A stretch of 64,000 nucleotides of DNA, taken from contig CM051456.1 of NCBI GenBank assembly GCA_028274465.1, positions 2,667,545 through 2,731,544 on the forward strand. The letters are read 5' to 3'. Position 1 is the first letter of the stretch; each line of letters opens with the position of its first letter. The notes beneath the pieces are model-generated. The model worked only from the letters and a program-made list of their open reading frames with translations, searched no databases and was not told the DNA's origin. The DNA comes from Plantago ovata (taxonomy: Eukaryota > Streptophyta > Magnoliopsida > Lamiales > Plantaginaceae). The position numbers and the translations under genes were made by a program. Below are positions 33,601 to 47,749 of this stretch, in pieces.

Positions 33601-36600
33601 CAATTTTCACCTTTAAACTTTTTTGGAGGTTCTTTCTCCTAGTCCTTGACATTCCGATGTCTCATTCTCCTCCCTTGATTGGTTTCTTGGGATGAGTGCC
33701 AAAGTTAGTTGAGTATTCAAAATGTTGGCATCATATTAAGAGACTATCTTCAAGTTATGTATGAGATAATTTAACCATGGATTGTAAAAAATTTATGTAG
33801 CACCAGCAGAATTATAGTGGGGCTTTCGATGAGATACACTGATATAGTGATATGTATTGAATGCTGTTTCTCCCTTCTTCTTTTATACTGATGGGTGCCA
33901 ATTTGATGATGCTGCAGTCTCTCATATCAACCAAGTCAAGACTTGTAATCACTCCTTCCGGCAGCGATACCCTTAGTGATAATGTCCTGTGCCCTGATGA
34001 CATGTGCATTGAAGTTCCAACTGATGATGTCAGAGTTGGAGATTCGGTCTTGGTTTTGCCTGGAGAAACAATTCCTGTAGATGTAAGTGATGCTTTGTTT
34101 GAAATTTCTTTCTCATCGTTGGAAGTAGTCACAGAACATATGCAGACATTCAATAAGAGGGCATTGTACTGCTATTTCAGACGTGTCACAATTACAATGT
34201 TTTAGGTGTTCTTTCAGTCTCTTGAAATTGGTTCAATATGAAACTTGGGAAGAACTATTTCCCCTTGTCCAAACATGGAACTGTTGATTATATAATCAGG
34301 AGATTGTTTCGCGTTGTCATAATTGATTGAAACTACTGCGTATTGATGAATAATGCACACCACGAGAATTCTGCTCAAGTAATTCTCCCTAAATCTGGAG
34401 CCTTTCCTATTGTAGTGTGTTTTAATTTAGTTTCTCTAGAGATGCTCAGGCGAAATAGAACCATCCTTTTCTCTCTGCAGGGAAAAGTTCATGCAGGTCG
34501 AAGTGTTGTGGATGAGTCCATGCTTACTGGTGAATCTCTTCCCGTGTTCAAGGAAAAAGGCCTTTCTGTTTCAGCAGGAACAATCAACTGGGTCTGATGC
34601 TAAACTCATTTGTATTTCGAATTTTCGATTCAGACCGCTCAGTCTTGTCATTTTAGAATTTGGTTCATACTTCATACCTGAAAAATAGCTGAGCAAACAC
34701 AATAAACCAAAATTAGCCATGTCCTTATCATCTTATGCACTCGCCTTGCCACCTAGTAACTCCTTTGTAGTAGTTTTGTTAGTCTTTTTTTGTTTTTTTA
34801 CCTGAATAAAGTGGTGGTGTTTTACCTACTTCGTGGAGATCATAATATGTTATAGTTAAAATCTTTTATAATTAGCATCAGGGCGGAGCTAGGGTGGGTC
34901 AGCGGGGGTGCCCCCCCCCAAACCCCAATTCCTAGCTCCACTCCTGATTAGCATGGATTCATAATTTTCTTGTACTTGCAACAGGTTGTTTGTAGTATAA
35001 TTAAGGAGAATTTTTCGTGATTCATGCTCAAGTTCAGTGTTATTTAACTGATGCCTCCCAATATCTGCAGGATGGTCCTTTAAGGATAGAGGCTTCTTCC
35101 ACCGGTTCAAATTCAACAATTTCAAAGATTGTCAACATGGTAAACACCGCCCCTCCTCCTGCACATGTCTACCGCTGTGTACCTATTTGAATGGTGAATC
35201 TTCTTTAAATTCATGATTCTTCAGCAGCCGTTTGGTTTGCTTCTAGCCAGACTATTTTGTCTGTCAATTTGATACATAATGAAATTCTTTAACAAGTATC
35301 AAAGGGTCGTTAGAGTCTTACCAAGACTTTTATAGTAAGTTAGCATGTCCATTCCTTGAAGAATTTGAATTCCCCAATCAACTTGTTGCTTGGCTGTCAA
35401 CATTTTTCTTATTCTTCTTCAAAGGTCATGATTGGTCCAACTTCCTGGTTATAGGGGTGGTTCTATATTGAGCTATGAACTTTTGACAAGTGAACTGATC
35501 TCTGCCCAAGATGGATGTGGGGTTTTCTGTGTGTGTGGGGGGGGGGGGGGTGAAGAAAGATAGATCCTCTACTCTGTCCTTTCTTTCTTCTCTCTTGATG
35601 GGTCAACATGGAGTAAGTTACCAGACCAGAATAAGGGAAGTACAGTGTACTATAAGAAGTAAAGTCCATTCCCTGGAAGCATGATTGATTTACTCAATTT
35701 TCCCCCTCTAAGTTCCAATCGTCTAAAAAGGGTCTGTGCATGCATAAAGAAGTTTTAGCTACCATGTTCTTTAAAGAAAAACAAAAATTCTATTGTTTGA
35801 TATTTAGGCATATGATTCGCCATCATCCTGAATGTGGATAATACTGTCAGAGGACATGGCACTTCCAAGTTAAAACCCAAACACCTGTTCTCGAAGAAAA
35901 ATAGCAGTGTCATTAAGTGAAGCTTGTGCCTTTTTCATCTATTTTGTTTTTTCTGTCGACATTGTTACTTTAATATTTGTTACTGCATTAATATTGCATG
36001 AAGTGACATTTTAAACAATTTGTAAATTGTCTCTAAGGTTGAGGATGCACAAGGACGTGAAGCACCTATTCAGAGGCTGGCTGATTCAATCGCTGGTCCT
36101 TTTGTGTATAGTGTAATGACATTATCGGCAGCTACATTTGCTTTCTGGTAAGCCGTTGCATCTTTCGTTTCGTATCAGAAATCAATAAGAATTTGTAGAG
36201 CATAAATGGTCCTATAAATAAGACAATTTGTTGAGGCTAAAATTGGAGGATTAGTAAAGAAAAACTTTATATTCAACAAAATATCCCAAGTGGAAATAAT
36301 TAGTGTGTGGATACATTTGTTCTGTTCTCTTACAAAAAACTCTCAATTGTTAACTTCTTATATGGTGGCTATGTTAATTATAGTGCTCAGCAACCAACTC
36401 CTGAATTGAAAATTATCTGTGCATGTAATTGCACCTTATTAATTCAAAGTTGTCATATCCTAGCAAGTATTAATGTTAAATCTTGTTGGAGTTCTCTTTA
36501 TTTCTGTTGCCTATATTTAAATGCTGCTTCAACACACTAAGGGAAAGATAAGGCACATTTTGATGCTTATCTGCTTGCACTTTTAAGTTTTAAATCTCAC

Positions 36601-39600
36601 GACACAGTTTTTCTGCAATGGATATATCCTTTTCCCTCTTTTTTTTTCCTTAATGGCGAAACAGGCACTGTATATTGTTCAATTTGTTCTTGACTATTGC
36701 TGCTTTTTCTCTCAGGTACTATATTGGCACTCGTGCTTTTCCAGATGTATTACTGAATGATATTGCTGGGCCAGATGGAAATTCCCTGCTGTTGAGCATG
36801 AAGCTTGCAGTTGATGTTCTGGTAGGTTCTTCAAAGAAACCGAGTATACTGGAATTGTACGATTTAGACTTCAAATCCATTATTGAAGCTGTGTATTGAC
36901 TAGATTTGAAACTTTTGTAGGGAAGTTCATTTCCAAAGATCTATTCAATCTCAATATTTTAGCCTGCTCTCTTTAAATCTTAATATTCACTTTTTCATGT
37001 TTGTTGATATCTTTATCAACTAAAATTGGGCCTACTTTTGGACATAAAGGCTAGACAATCTATCCATGTTCCCTGAACTCATCTTTATTTGCTAGGGTAT
37101 TCATTCTTTGGTGATTAGAGCTCACATTTTTTACCAAAAAACGCTGCTAAACTGGACACTCAATTCTTGCATGTCGATTTATTGAGCATACAAGAATAGC
37201 TTTGGTGGCAATAATTTATGTTTTCAAGTTTTCAGATTGATGTCATATTTTGTTTAATGTTGGACATAATCTGTGTCTGGGACACAAATTATAGAGCAGC
37301 TTCATACACCTTGATTAATGATATTCTATGTTCCAGGTTGTTTCCTGTCCATGTGCTTTGGGCCTTGCAACTCCAACGGCAATATTAGTTGGCACTTCCC
37401 TTGGTATATTTCTAAATGAAGCCTAATTGTCTATTACTTTAGCAACTCTCTTTCCTGTTGTAGCCTCAGACTTGCTGAGCGCAAAGTTTTTTATCTTGGC
37501 AATTGGTTGGATGCAGTGTATCTTTTTTCTAGTAAGCTAATAATTTAATGAACCATGTTGCGCTCGAGCATCCAACTGAAGTTGCCAAGAGCAGTGACTT
37601 TATAATCATATGTGACTTGAATTCATGTATAAATCAAACACAGTTTACTGGGACGTTTTCTTTTAAAAATCTTCTTTTAAAACAAACTTCTATTCATACT
37701 TGGTGCCGGCAGCAGTAAGTTGCAGGTACCTACATTAACTTGAAGCCAGTAGGCTTTCTTAGAAGTAATTTTTATTCAGTACTGGCTTAGAAATATTCTA
37801 GCATGCAACTGCAGCAGAAATCCAGTTTACATTTTTTTTATTTTTTCATTGACTTAGGAGCAAAACAGGGACTTCTTATAAGAGGAGGAGATGTATTGCA
37901 ACGCTTGGCAGGGATAAATTACATCACTTTCGATAAAGTACGTTTCTCTACTAAGTGTATTGTCACAAAAGCCATTTCCTTGATACTGAACTGCAAAAGC
38001 CGCACGATACTTTTTTCTCAAGTTAACCTTGCTTATCTTGGCAACTCTTGTCTTCCAGACGGGAACTCTGACTGAAGGAAAACCTGCTGTGTCTGCTGTT
38101 ACGTCACTGGGTCATGACGAATCAGAAATAATTAGAATTGCTGCTGCTGTGGAAAAGACAGCCTCACATCCACTTGCAAAGGCTATTATAGCTAAGGCCG
38201 AATCACTGAACATGAACCTTCCTAGTACACGTGGTCAATTAGCCGAACCAGGTTCTGGAACTTTAGCAGAAGTAGATGGACTTTTAGTGGCAGTAGGCAA
38301 GTTAAGTTGGGTTCATGAACGTTTTCAGCAAAAAACACCCCTCTCTGATCTTGGAAGATTGGAGCAGTCTGCAATAGAAAAATCATCAATGGATTATTCA
38401 TCATCCAACCACTCTAGGACAATTGTATATGTTGGCCGTGAGGGAGAAGGTGTCATTGGTGCAATTGCAATTTCTGACAATTTGCGGAGTGATGCTGAAT
38501 TTACAATCTCTAGGTATTTTCCTCTCTACATTCCAAATTGACTCTGATCTTATTGGATGGATATAAAAAGGATAACTTGCAGCTTATTTGAGTTACTTAA
38601 TTCTGGGCAAGGAGTTGCATCATGCACTTCCTAATGACTTACTATGCTTCTGAAAAGTTAAAAGTACTTCATACAAGTTTATTTGGATCCATTCGGGAAG
38701 CTTCCTGCTGAAACTACAAATACTGTTCCAAAAGGCAAAAGCTAGTAATTATACTTAAATATCTAAATTATCTTCATATTAAAGTAATGCTGTGGTTTCT
38801 GGTTTTGAATTTTGATAAGTGAAGGATTCAGCATATCTCTTAATGAATTTCTTTTATTGTCTGAAAGGCTTCAGCACAAGGGAATTCGTACGGTACTAGC
38901 ATCTGGGGACAGGGAAGAGGCAGTTGCAGCTGTGGCAAAGACCATTGGCATAGAAAATGAACTTGTCAATGGTTCTTTAACACCACGGCAAAAATCTGAC
39001 ATTATTTCAGATCTTCAAGCATCTGGTCATCGTGTTGCGATGGTAACTATCTTAAGTCTAAGGCTTTTGATTTTGACTACTTTCTTTGAGTTTGAAATAA
39101 AATGAACTGCATCATCAGTGTACTCTGCAGTCTGCTCGGTTATATAAAATACTAGTAAGGAAAGACGAATAAAATCCTACAAAAATAAATAATGTACAGG
39201 CTCTTGTGAAAACCTTAGGAAAGACCAATTTTTCCTATTATTAAGAAAAATCACACCAGCACCACTCCAGGTCCAGGCTTTTCGGTCTTCTTTGGTTGAG
39301 ACTGGAGGTGATTGACTTTGAAAAAAAAATTGACGCCTATTATCTGTAATTCTCTCTGCTAAAAACACACAACATAATTTGGCTTCTCCCTACCTTCCCA
39401 AATCCCAACACCTGAACTTTTCTTTATTATTATCTTGAATCAACTGCATGATTCAAATCCAGATAGTCAGATAACGTATGGAGTGTTTGATCTTTAGACA
39501 AGAGATGAAAGAGAAGATAAAAAGGTTCCCTTGCAAATACCAGAATCTGTACATTTTTTCTTCTTTTTCCACGAAATAAGTTGGGAACTGTCTTATGGAA

Positions 39601-40996
39601 GCACAATCCCTTTAATATTGTTTCTAACGCCCTTTAAAGTTAATTATGAGGTCATAAAATATTAGAATATGAAGCTTCTCAATTCTCATAAAGTGTCTTG
39701 GCTCCAGGTGGCCAATTATATGTGTTGTCTGCTACTTGGATCTCTAACTGGAGTTCTGACTAAATTGTATTTTTGTGAAGGTTGGTGATGGTATTAACGA
39801 TGCACCTTCTCTTGCACTTGCGGATGTCGGAATTGCCTTGCAAATTGAAGGACATGAAAATGCTGCATCAAATGCAGCATCCATTATACTAATGGGGAAT
39901 CGTCTGTCACAGGTGTGGATTTTTCTCTAATTCAATCACTCATCATCATCTGACATTGTTTGGGGTTAGGCCATGTATCGACATTCTCATTAATGCTGGT
40001 GGTGTCTATTGGAAAAATGATCTCAGTTCACAGAGTTGTAGAAGGGAAATTGTTAGTTGTACTAGAGTGGATGCGTCCAGTCTTTGATTACTCTTTGGAG
40101 CTATAGCTCTAGTTCTAGTTCTGTGTCTTTCAGTAGTAAAGTCTGCAACTCTGCATGTTTATTACTCTTAGTCACATGACCTATGGTATGAATGGTGTCA
40201 CCAACTGTAGTTCAGGTAAAATCATAGAATGCCTGAAGTTTGTTTATTCTAAACAGGCTCCCAAATCAAGAGTCGCATCGAAGGTTGTGTGGTTTCTAGA
40301 TATGAAAGGAATATTTCTAGTATTACTGAGACTTAAAATATGGTTTGTGATATTACGCGGTAATCCTCAGGGGGGTGTGCAAGAGATACTATATGTATTT
40401 TCAAATACTTCTCTGCCTGTCTAGCAATGTTTCTTCATGTCTTACAATTTCAGTCATGATTGAGAATGTTCTCCTTGGTACTCCACTGCAGGTAGATGAA
40501 GCAGTTGACCTTGCAAGAGCAACGATGGAAAAGGTGCGACAAAATTTGACATGGGCAGTTGCATATAATGTTGTTGCAATTCCTATGGCAGCAGGAATCT
40601 TACTTCCACAATTCGACTTTGCAATGACACCTTCACTTTCAGGTTAGTGCTGCACTTCTCTTGCTCTTGTGCAACTGTGGCACGCATGACATTAACCTAT
40701 TAATCTCCACGCTTACTGCCTAAGCCGAAACAAATCACTTCTATGACATGGTCTTGCATTTCACTTGACATGTTGAAACCATTACAGACTTACAGTGTAC
40801 TAATTCACATCATAGGCTTTCTGCAAGCTTTTCGTGTCATTTATATGTATATCATAATGACACTGCATGTTTTGGTTTGGCAGGAGGAATGATGGCTTTG
40901 AGCTCAATTTTTGTTGTCACCAACTCACTCCTTCTGCAGTTCCACAAGCCGCAGAGGATGAAAGAAAGTGGTAAAACCAACAATCTTTCCCAATAA
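30690..40996 (+). CDS. PAA2: Chloroplast copper-transporting P1B-type ATPase (PAA2/HMA8)
   Basis: Seventeen exons: 30690-31305, 31711-31788, 32899-32996, 33095-33148, 33466-33552, 33918-34082, 34481-34591, 35071-35139, 36038-36147, 36716-36821, 37337-37403, 37858-37937, 38059-38513, 38868-39042, 39781-39912, 40492-40642, 40884-40996. They encode 888 residues, as expected. Residues about 1-65 are a Ser/Arg/Pro-rich transit peptide. The HMA copper-binding motif GMMCGAC is near residue 80. Transmembrane helices follow, with LVALCCGSHASHVLHSVGIH typical of PAA2. The actuator loop has TGES, helix 6 has SCPCALG, the phosphorylation site DKTGT is split across exons 12/13, and ASHPLAK and GDGINDAP follow. 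Family knowledge: PAA2 in the thylakoid membrane moves Cu(+) into the lumen for plastocyanin. No defect is seen. Intron 7 carries a hAT MITE. Confidence 0.96.
34879..34946. mobile_element. 68-base hAT-type MITE in PAA2 intron 7
   Basis: The insert begins CAGGGCGGAGCTAGG and ends CCTAGCTCCACTCCTG. It is flanked by ATTAGCAT on both sides (34871-34878 and 34947-34954). The centre has G- and C-runs (GGGGGTGCCCCCCCCC). Its ends resemble those of the element at 23594-23724 (GGAGC(C/T)AGG), so the two probably share a transposase source. Confidence 0.82.
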
Positions 40997-41709
40997 ATCT
41001 AAATACGTCATAAAAGAAAAGCAAATCTTGTCTACACTTTGTACATTATTCTGATATATGGTAAACCACCAAGCATTGATCTTTCCATATGCAATTGACA
41101 AGGTTAGATCCGAGAATTTCTTGAAATCCAGAGGATATAGAGATAAAACTTTTGAGGCTCATTGTTATGATGCTCGTGAGTTCGAGTTTCATTTGTACTA
41201 ATGCCGTGTCAGTGGCTTCCTCATGAATGTTGTAGTTGATCACTGCACTAGTTGGTGGTTCTTTTATGGTTGTATGTTGTATCATAGAATAAAAAATGTA
41301 ATGATTAATGAATCAGATAACAATAGATGTAACGTTTAGGGCCTTTCAATTGTACGTGGCATTTATGGAATGTTCATTAGATGAATGTATGTTATCACTT
41401 TAATTATTTGCATCTAAACTGGTTGAGTTTCATTTATTTTGAAGATTTATTAGTATGTCATGAATATCCCACTTAGTGTGAAAAAATGCCGGTGTGCTCA
41501 GTTCATGTGAACTCAAAAATGCCGGTGTGCTTAGTTCATATTTGTTGCTTAGTCGAAATTTATGTTTCAAATAAGTTTTAGATCATTTCAATCCAATCTG
41601 TTCAACTCAGTTAAGTGTTTTTCGGGCGAATCAAACAGTATTCAACTTGAATACAGGGTTGTATGTATGAGGTCTATTGATATGAATAATAGTAGTGTAT
41701 TTTACAAAC

Positions 41710-41980
41710 AAAATGTACTAAACACCTGAATAGAAAGTAACTAGCTTATCACTAATCATCAGTTAATTTATTATATATAATCTGCTGGAAGCTTTGTTAA
41801 ACATAGTAGTACTCCCACGTCCCTCAACTCCATCTACTGGTCCTCCCACAACACTTGCATTTATTAACATCTTGTTGACTGCAATACACACATAGACTTC
41901 TTAGTCCTTGTTATTCTTCGAGTAGTGTTCATTTTCAGCGGGGGACGGATAATGATCACTGGCAAAATCAATTGAAATGC
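41710..41980 (+). repeat. Diverged direct duplication, left copy
   Basis: ACTAAACACCTGAATA(G/A)AAA...CTTATCACTAAT...TTGTTAAACATA recurs at 43010-43095, and the GGGACGGATAATGATC(A/T)C(T/-)GGC region recurs near 43115-43140 as CGGGCGGATAATTATAGTC. The right copy is shorter. No coding frame. Confidence 0.55.
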
Positions 41981-42489
41981 TCTGGAGTCTCAAACTCTGC
42001 CCATAGTTGAGGCAGGCATGTCAAATCATAATAATACTCCACTAGTGCCTTTTAAAGGCGAATAAAATCACAACATATATAAATTGTTAACAGACGACGT
42101 ATAACACTTCCCAGATTTTAATCATGACATGAACTTTTCCAGTATTTCTTGGAGATTTAACATGTGTCACTGTAGAACTTTTAAGAGAGGATAGTATGAA
42201 CTTGTCTCGACATTTCCGGAAATCATTTAACATGTTCTTGTAACGTTAATTTACTTCTTGCCCTTTGCGAAAACAGCAAACAAAAGTTGATCAATACGAG
42301 TAGTTAAAAATTTAGCTTATTCAAGTTTGTTGCTACTTATCTTAATTAGCATTGTCACTGTCACCACTGGATTTTGACATATTGAACAAGCAACAATGAT
42401 ACTCATCTCCAAAATTTAACGTGGCCATCCTGGCTTGCATGCCCATGATCTGAATTTTGCACTCCCTCTTTTTATTTCATTATATATGT

Positions 42490-42642
42490 TTTGTTTATTT
42501 TTATTTTTTTAAATAATGACGTAACCCGCATCCGTTACCCTTTGGATGCGCACGGGTAAACCCCATAGGCCTACGCAATAGCATGGGTTCGAACCCACGA
42601 CCTCTGCTTGCTACTCCAGCACCCTTCCCACCAAACCAGCAT
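42490..42642 (-). mobile_element. tRNA-derived SINE, minus strand
   Basis: Read on the minus strand: a box A-like TGGTTTGGTGGG near 42640, a good box B GGTTCGAACCC (42595-42585), the body with TTTACCCGTGCGCATCC and TAACGGATGCGGGTTACG, then an A-rich tail (42520-42485). The arrangement is that of plant tRNA-derived SINEs; box A is degenerate. Confidence 0.65.
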
Positions 42643-45600
42643 ATAACTCCGTTTTGCAAAAAGTATGTATGTTAAATAAGTTTGTCGAATTATAAAAAAC
42701 GTACCACATCAAATTAAAAGAGTTTATCAGCCCCAAATATACCAACATCAAAATATTGAACAACTTTAATTTGTGCAAATATACAAAATGATAAAGTAGC
42801 AGGAGAGGAACATTTCTACTGAACAAGTTTTTGGCATACTCAAATGGCAACATTGAAACTTCGGGGCTGTGTCCATCAAGTTCAAGGATAGCAATTGCTT
42901 TGCAGCGATTTGAAGATCATAGAGGCATGCAGTTTTGTAGTAGTATTCTTCTGCATACAATAACTGAGAAAAGAAAACATCCTCAGGAAGACTATACCAA
43001 AGTTTGGTAACCAAACTAAACACCTGAATAAAAATAGTTGACTTATCACTAATAATCTTATAATCTACGGGAAGCTAGTTTGTTAAACATATACTAGTAT
43101 TCCTTTTCATCGTCGGGCGGATAATTATAGTCTCTAGCGAAATGCAAGAGTTAATGGTTTACTTGTATATAAAGTTTGTCTCCTACGGAGACCTGGGGTT
43201 GCGTTGTTTCTTTAAATTCTTTACAGTTTACTTTTTTTTTCAAATATTTATCTTATAACTTTACTTGCACTCTCTTGATTTGTTAGAAAAGAGCCAAGAA
43301 AGCTTCCATTTTTTGCCTACTTATACAAATACAAAAAGGAATAAGTTTTTTAAACTTAAAATATTCACGATGTTCGGACAAAAATATCGATCCTTGATGA
43401 TTTATGTACCGGCAATATAATACATATTGATCCTGCGCGCAAATTATAAGAAATGAGAAAATTGAATGATACAATATAAAACTGCGCGCAAATTAGTCCT
43501 ATCGACAGCATCATGTGGGGAGAGTTTTGGGTGACTAATGTGGCTCATCGATCACTTTATTTTTTAAAAAGTAATTATTTATAGCACTATTTTTAAATTA
43601 TCATTGATAATAAGCTACCTCGTTAAAATTTATCAAATAAAATTATTAAACTCAAATAACATTAATAAAGTGGACTCACATGGTGATAAGGTGACTAGGT
43701 GAGTGATTATGTTGTGCTAAATACGCACCGATGCACTAGGCTTCATTATATCAATGATAAGGAAATAAACATGGTCATATTGAACGGGGACGAGATGAAA
43801 AAGATATGTATTTGTAGCAAAAATGATTTGCATGTGATTATTGGCCCTACTTTACTTAACATTTTGCCTCTTTTAGTGGTTTTGGGCAAAAAAATCCGAT
43901 TTAGGAATCTAGGTTCGTGGAAGGCCTGCTCCCTTCCCCATCACTGAGCCCAGTGGACTTAGAGATCGTAAGAGAAAGGGCCAGTACTTGGGCAGTACTT
44001 GTTCCCCATGATTATGAAAATCCGGGACCAATTTTAAATGTAAAATTCTTGTTAAAATCAAGATTTTCATGAAGATGAGAAAAAAATGTCTCTTCTACTT
44101 AAGTGTTGAAGATACACCCCTCTTATAACAATGAGGTGTTGATTTTCTATCGTTTAGGAAAAAAAAATTCACAAGACTTGACAATATGATAGAGTGTGAT
44201 ATGAGTGGAATGCTGACGTGACGTTAGATAGTGTTTGAGGTAATTAGATAGTATTATGAAAGTTACAAAATTTATGAAGAGACAATATTATCATTTGTGA
44301 TAACTGATAATAGTAGTTTGTGTGAAAGGGACAAAATATTTTCTTGGCTTTTTAGTTTTTACATATTTTCCTCAGGGTCTTGTAACAATCATTCGATAAA
44401 TACGATAACGACAATTTGACGGCGTTAATTTTTTTCTGTCAAATACATACAGTATAGTACTCCATAGTATACAGTATGAGGTGAAAATGAAATAACTGAG
44501 GAAAGGTAAAGTAATTATGGGTTCCCTTCCCGATGTAAGAAAACGTAAAAAAATCTGAACATGACGTGATGGTGAAAGGTAGAAAAAGCTTTTTTTTGGG
44601 GGGCCTAAATGTAATTAACAGGTTTTGTAGGGCCTTAGTTTTCTGATATTTACAGTAAAATAACATGCATACGGATATGGTGTATTGTTGACAGTTTTCG
44701 AATTAATAATATTTGGCGGAGTTATTGATCACCAACAAGCCAATCAATTTCAGACAATGACATCACGAGATTTATTTAAATTTAATTAAAATTAAATCAT
44801 GCATTAATAGAAAATTCTACTGCTATAAAGCTCCATTAAAGTTGAATCTCTTGTTGGTTTCAGAACTAGTTAAAAGCGGGGCTCTTGATAAAAAATTGTA
44901 CTACGACTTAAAGTGGGGTTGGGTTCGTTGTTTGCATCTCGGAACCGAACTTCGAACTTCATGTATTCGCTCTACTGCTCTAGTAAATGAATCCTAATAG
45001 TTGAATACTTTTGAATTCGTAGTAATTTACGGTCAAATTCGAAAAAAATTAACCTTATGAAGTCTAATTTGGAATGGAATTAAAATGATTTTTCAAATTT
45101 TACCCCTTCTAATTTTTGAAATAACGATACATTTATGTAATTTCGTCCGCTATAGTTTGTACATTCAAAATTAAAGTTGGAATTACGGATGATTCTTTGG
45201 TTTGCCTCCCTCTTCTTAGCAGCCCCGGTCTGAAAAGAACAGTTTTGGTAGAATTCAAAGTCACATGTGGTATGTGGTATGTAAATGTAATTCTGACCAA
45301 GTGCTACTATTAGAACGTGTGATTGAATAGTTGAGTACCTAAAATAAACAAAATGGAAGTAGGATGATAGGGCAAGAATATACGTACGTACGTATATAGG
45401 GAGGAATTTGACTTGTTAAATTAAATATACAAGAATAAATGTATTAAGTAGTTAGAATCTAGTGGTATCAACCAAGCAAGCAGCTATGCATATATATGTT
45501 AGATTTGCAGTTTAATGGTAGATGGGATGGGATATATTATATCATGTCATATAGTAGTAGGATTAGATTTCTATAGTTGCAGAAACCTTCAATCTGAAAA

Positions 45601-47749
45601 CAAACAAACTACTTTTAAAGGCCTATCCTATCCTATATTGCACCATTAATACTAAAATTAGTTGTGTTTCTTTGAATATCTATCCATCTTAAATTCTTGG
45701 ACACCTGTTGTGGTCCATCTAATTGGGTCGATTTTTATGTGCACTAAATTATAATATATCGTGATAATTTAAGTTTTGTGATCGAATTTAAGTTTCATTC
45801 AATTGATAAAGTTTCGTTCTTTATGATCAGATCTATTACCCTGACAATACGTTAAACTTAATTAGAAGAAAGAGAGAGTTATTGTCCCTAATCATGTGAC
45901 AACAATTAGATACTATACTAGTAATACCGTTAGTTACCTGTCACTATTTCATCATTATGTACCAATGACAATCATGCATCCTTGTATTTCAGTTTTCCCA
46001 ATTTACTTTGCAAATTTTATCCCCATTATATTAACCTGCACAATTTTTTTAAATATAAGATCGAGCATATAATATGATATGGTGGAAAATGTTTTATCAT
46101 CCCCATAAAAAGAAAACAAACAAAATACATTTCAAATGCAAAATCACCCAAGTAATATTTACACCCACAGCAATAGTCCCCCTCAAACTAGAGAAGAATA
46201 ATTATTTTAACTGTACAGATTCCAACCCATATGGTTCCATTGATGCAGCCTTTACCCTAGAATAGTTATGACTTGGTAAAAGCAATGAAAGTGTTTCCAT
46301 TGTCAACTCAAGAAAGTTTTGCCTTCTTCAGCTCTCACAATTCTACAGGGAAAGTGAATGCTTATGGTGCATGCTAAGCCTCACAGCACATAACTACAAA
46401 AAAGGTTCACAATTATGGAGTGTATGTTTGTTTGCAGTTACTATCTAGCTACCAACATTGAGATAAATAATTACAATAATGTTTTAACTTTGAAGTTAGT
46501 TGATGAGGATGATGGCATGCATATTGTATTGTAGAGTGGTTGTTTGGAAATTTATTAGAACTTTCCTTTTTACATACATTTATTCATAATAATAATGCAA
46601 AGTGAATGTAAAAGATGATACAATGGGCTAGTGTATGTTTTACTATCATATCATGTGCATTGGCATAAAGTTGAGTACTCGTTGCTAGTTGTAGAGACTA
46701 GTAGTACTACTAGTTATGGGGACTGAATGAGTGACTAGTGATTTCAAATAGATTTTGAACTTTTTAGGTGACTTTCTTGACATTTATTATGATAAAAAGA
46801 ATTTTTATTAAGTGACCTTGAAAAACCTTTTTTATAGGGATATTATTATTGGTAGGAGATACCTTTTGTACTGTACAATGTACACATGAGGATAATTGCA
46901 GAAAAACCATTGTACTACCTTGTGGAAATTGTATGAAGTATTTTGAGTTGTCAAAATTACACAATCACATAAGTTTTCTTAACTAGGGATGGATTTCAAT
47001 CTTCAATTTTAATATAGGGTGTATGCGTGCTTGTGTTGTCATAGTTACGATTTTCCATGTTGTAGCACTTTTAACCCCGAATGAAACTTACATGGCGTTC
47101 TAGAAAGTAGTACTTTTTTAGAAGCGAGATTGACAACCTTCAAATTATTATGTTTTTTGTACAATTTGAAGTCTAATTCCCGTATTATCCGTTACATACA
47201 TGCACGTACTGATCATTTCTATTCATGCAACGTACGTGTAATTGAATTTCAAGAAAGAAGGATTTTCATATATAATGATAATAACAAAAACTTGATATTT
47301 TATATTCCACTTCTATACATAAGAGATAATTAACATTTATTGGATGTGAGAACAATTATATTTGTTTGTTTTCAACTATGCGAGACTACGAGTAATGATT
47401 TGCTCTCTGACGACTGATTCATTTGCAACTTTGTCTAGTAAGTAATGTTAATGAGGAATATCCAAAAATAGCGTAAATCCAACTAAGAAAAAGAAATGCT
47501 AACAATAATTTCTAAATTTGCTAATAACTTTAACCACACAAACAAATACACCCAAAGTATGAAAACATTTGGACTTTAGGTAACAAAGTGCACATGTTCT
47601 TGCTATTCTAGTGGGTGTTGTACAATTAAGACAACTCAAATGCTGTGGACTATAATTTACTACTACATGGGCTCAATGCAATTTACCAAGATTGAATTTG
47701 AGCTGTGGGATAGTACTACCGATGAATTATGGAGAGAGAGGTGTAATGT

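Noticed and set aside
35531..35550. G-run as a possible G-quadruplex or sequencing gap
   Set aside because: A simple homopolymer in an intron; nothing else supports a function.
42585..42596. GGGTTCGAACCC as a tRNA T-loop
   Set aside because: Only the box B half is good; the rest does not fold as a tRNA and a minus-strand A-tail is present, as in SINEs.
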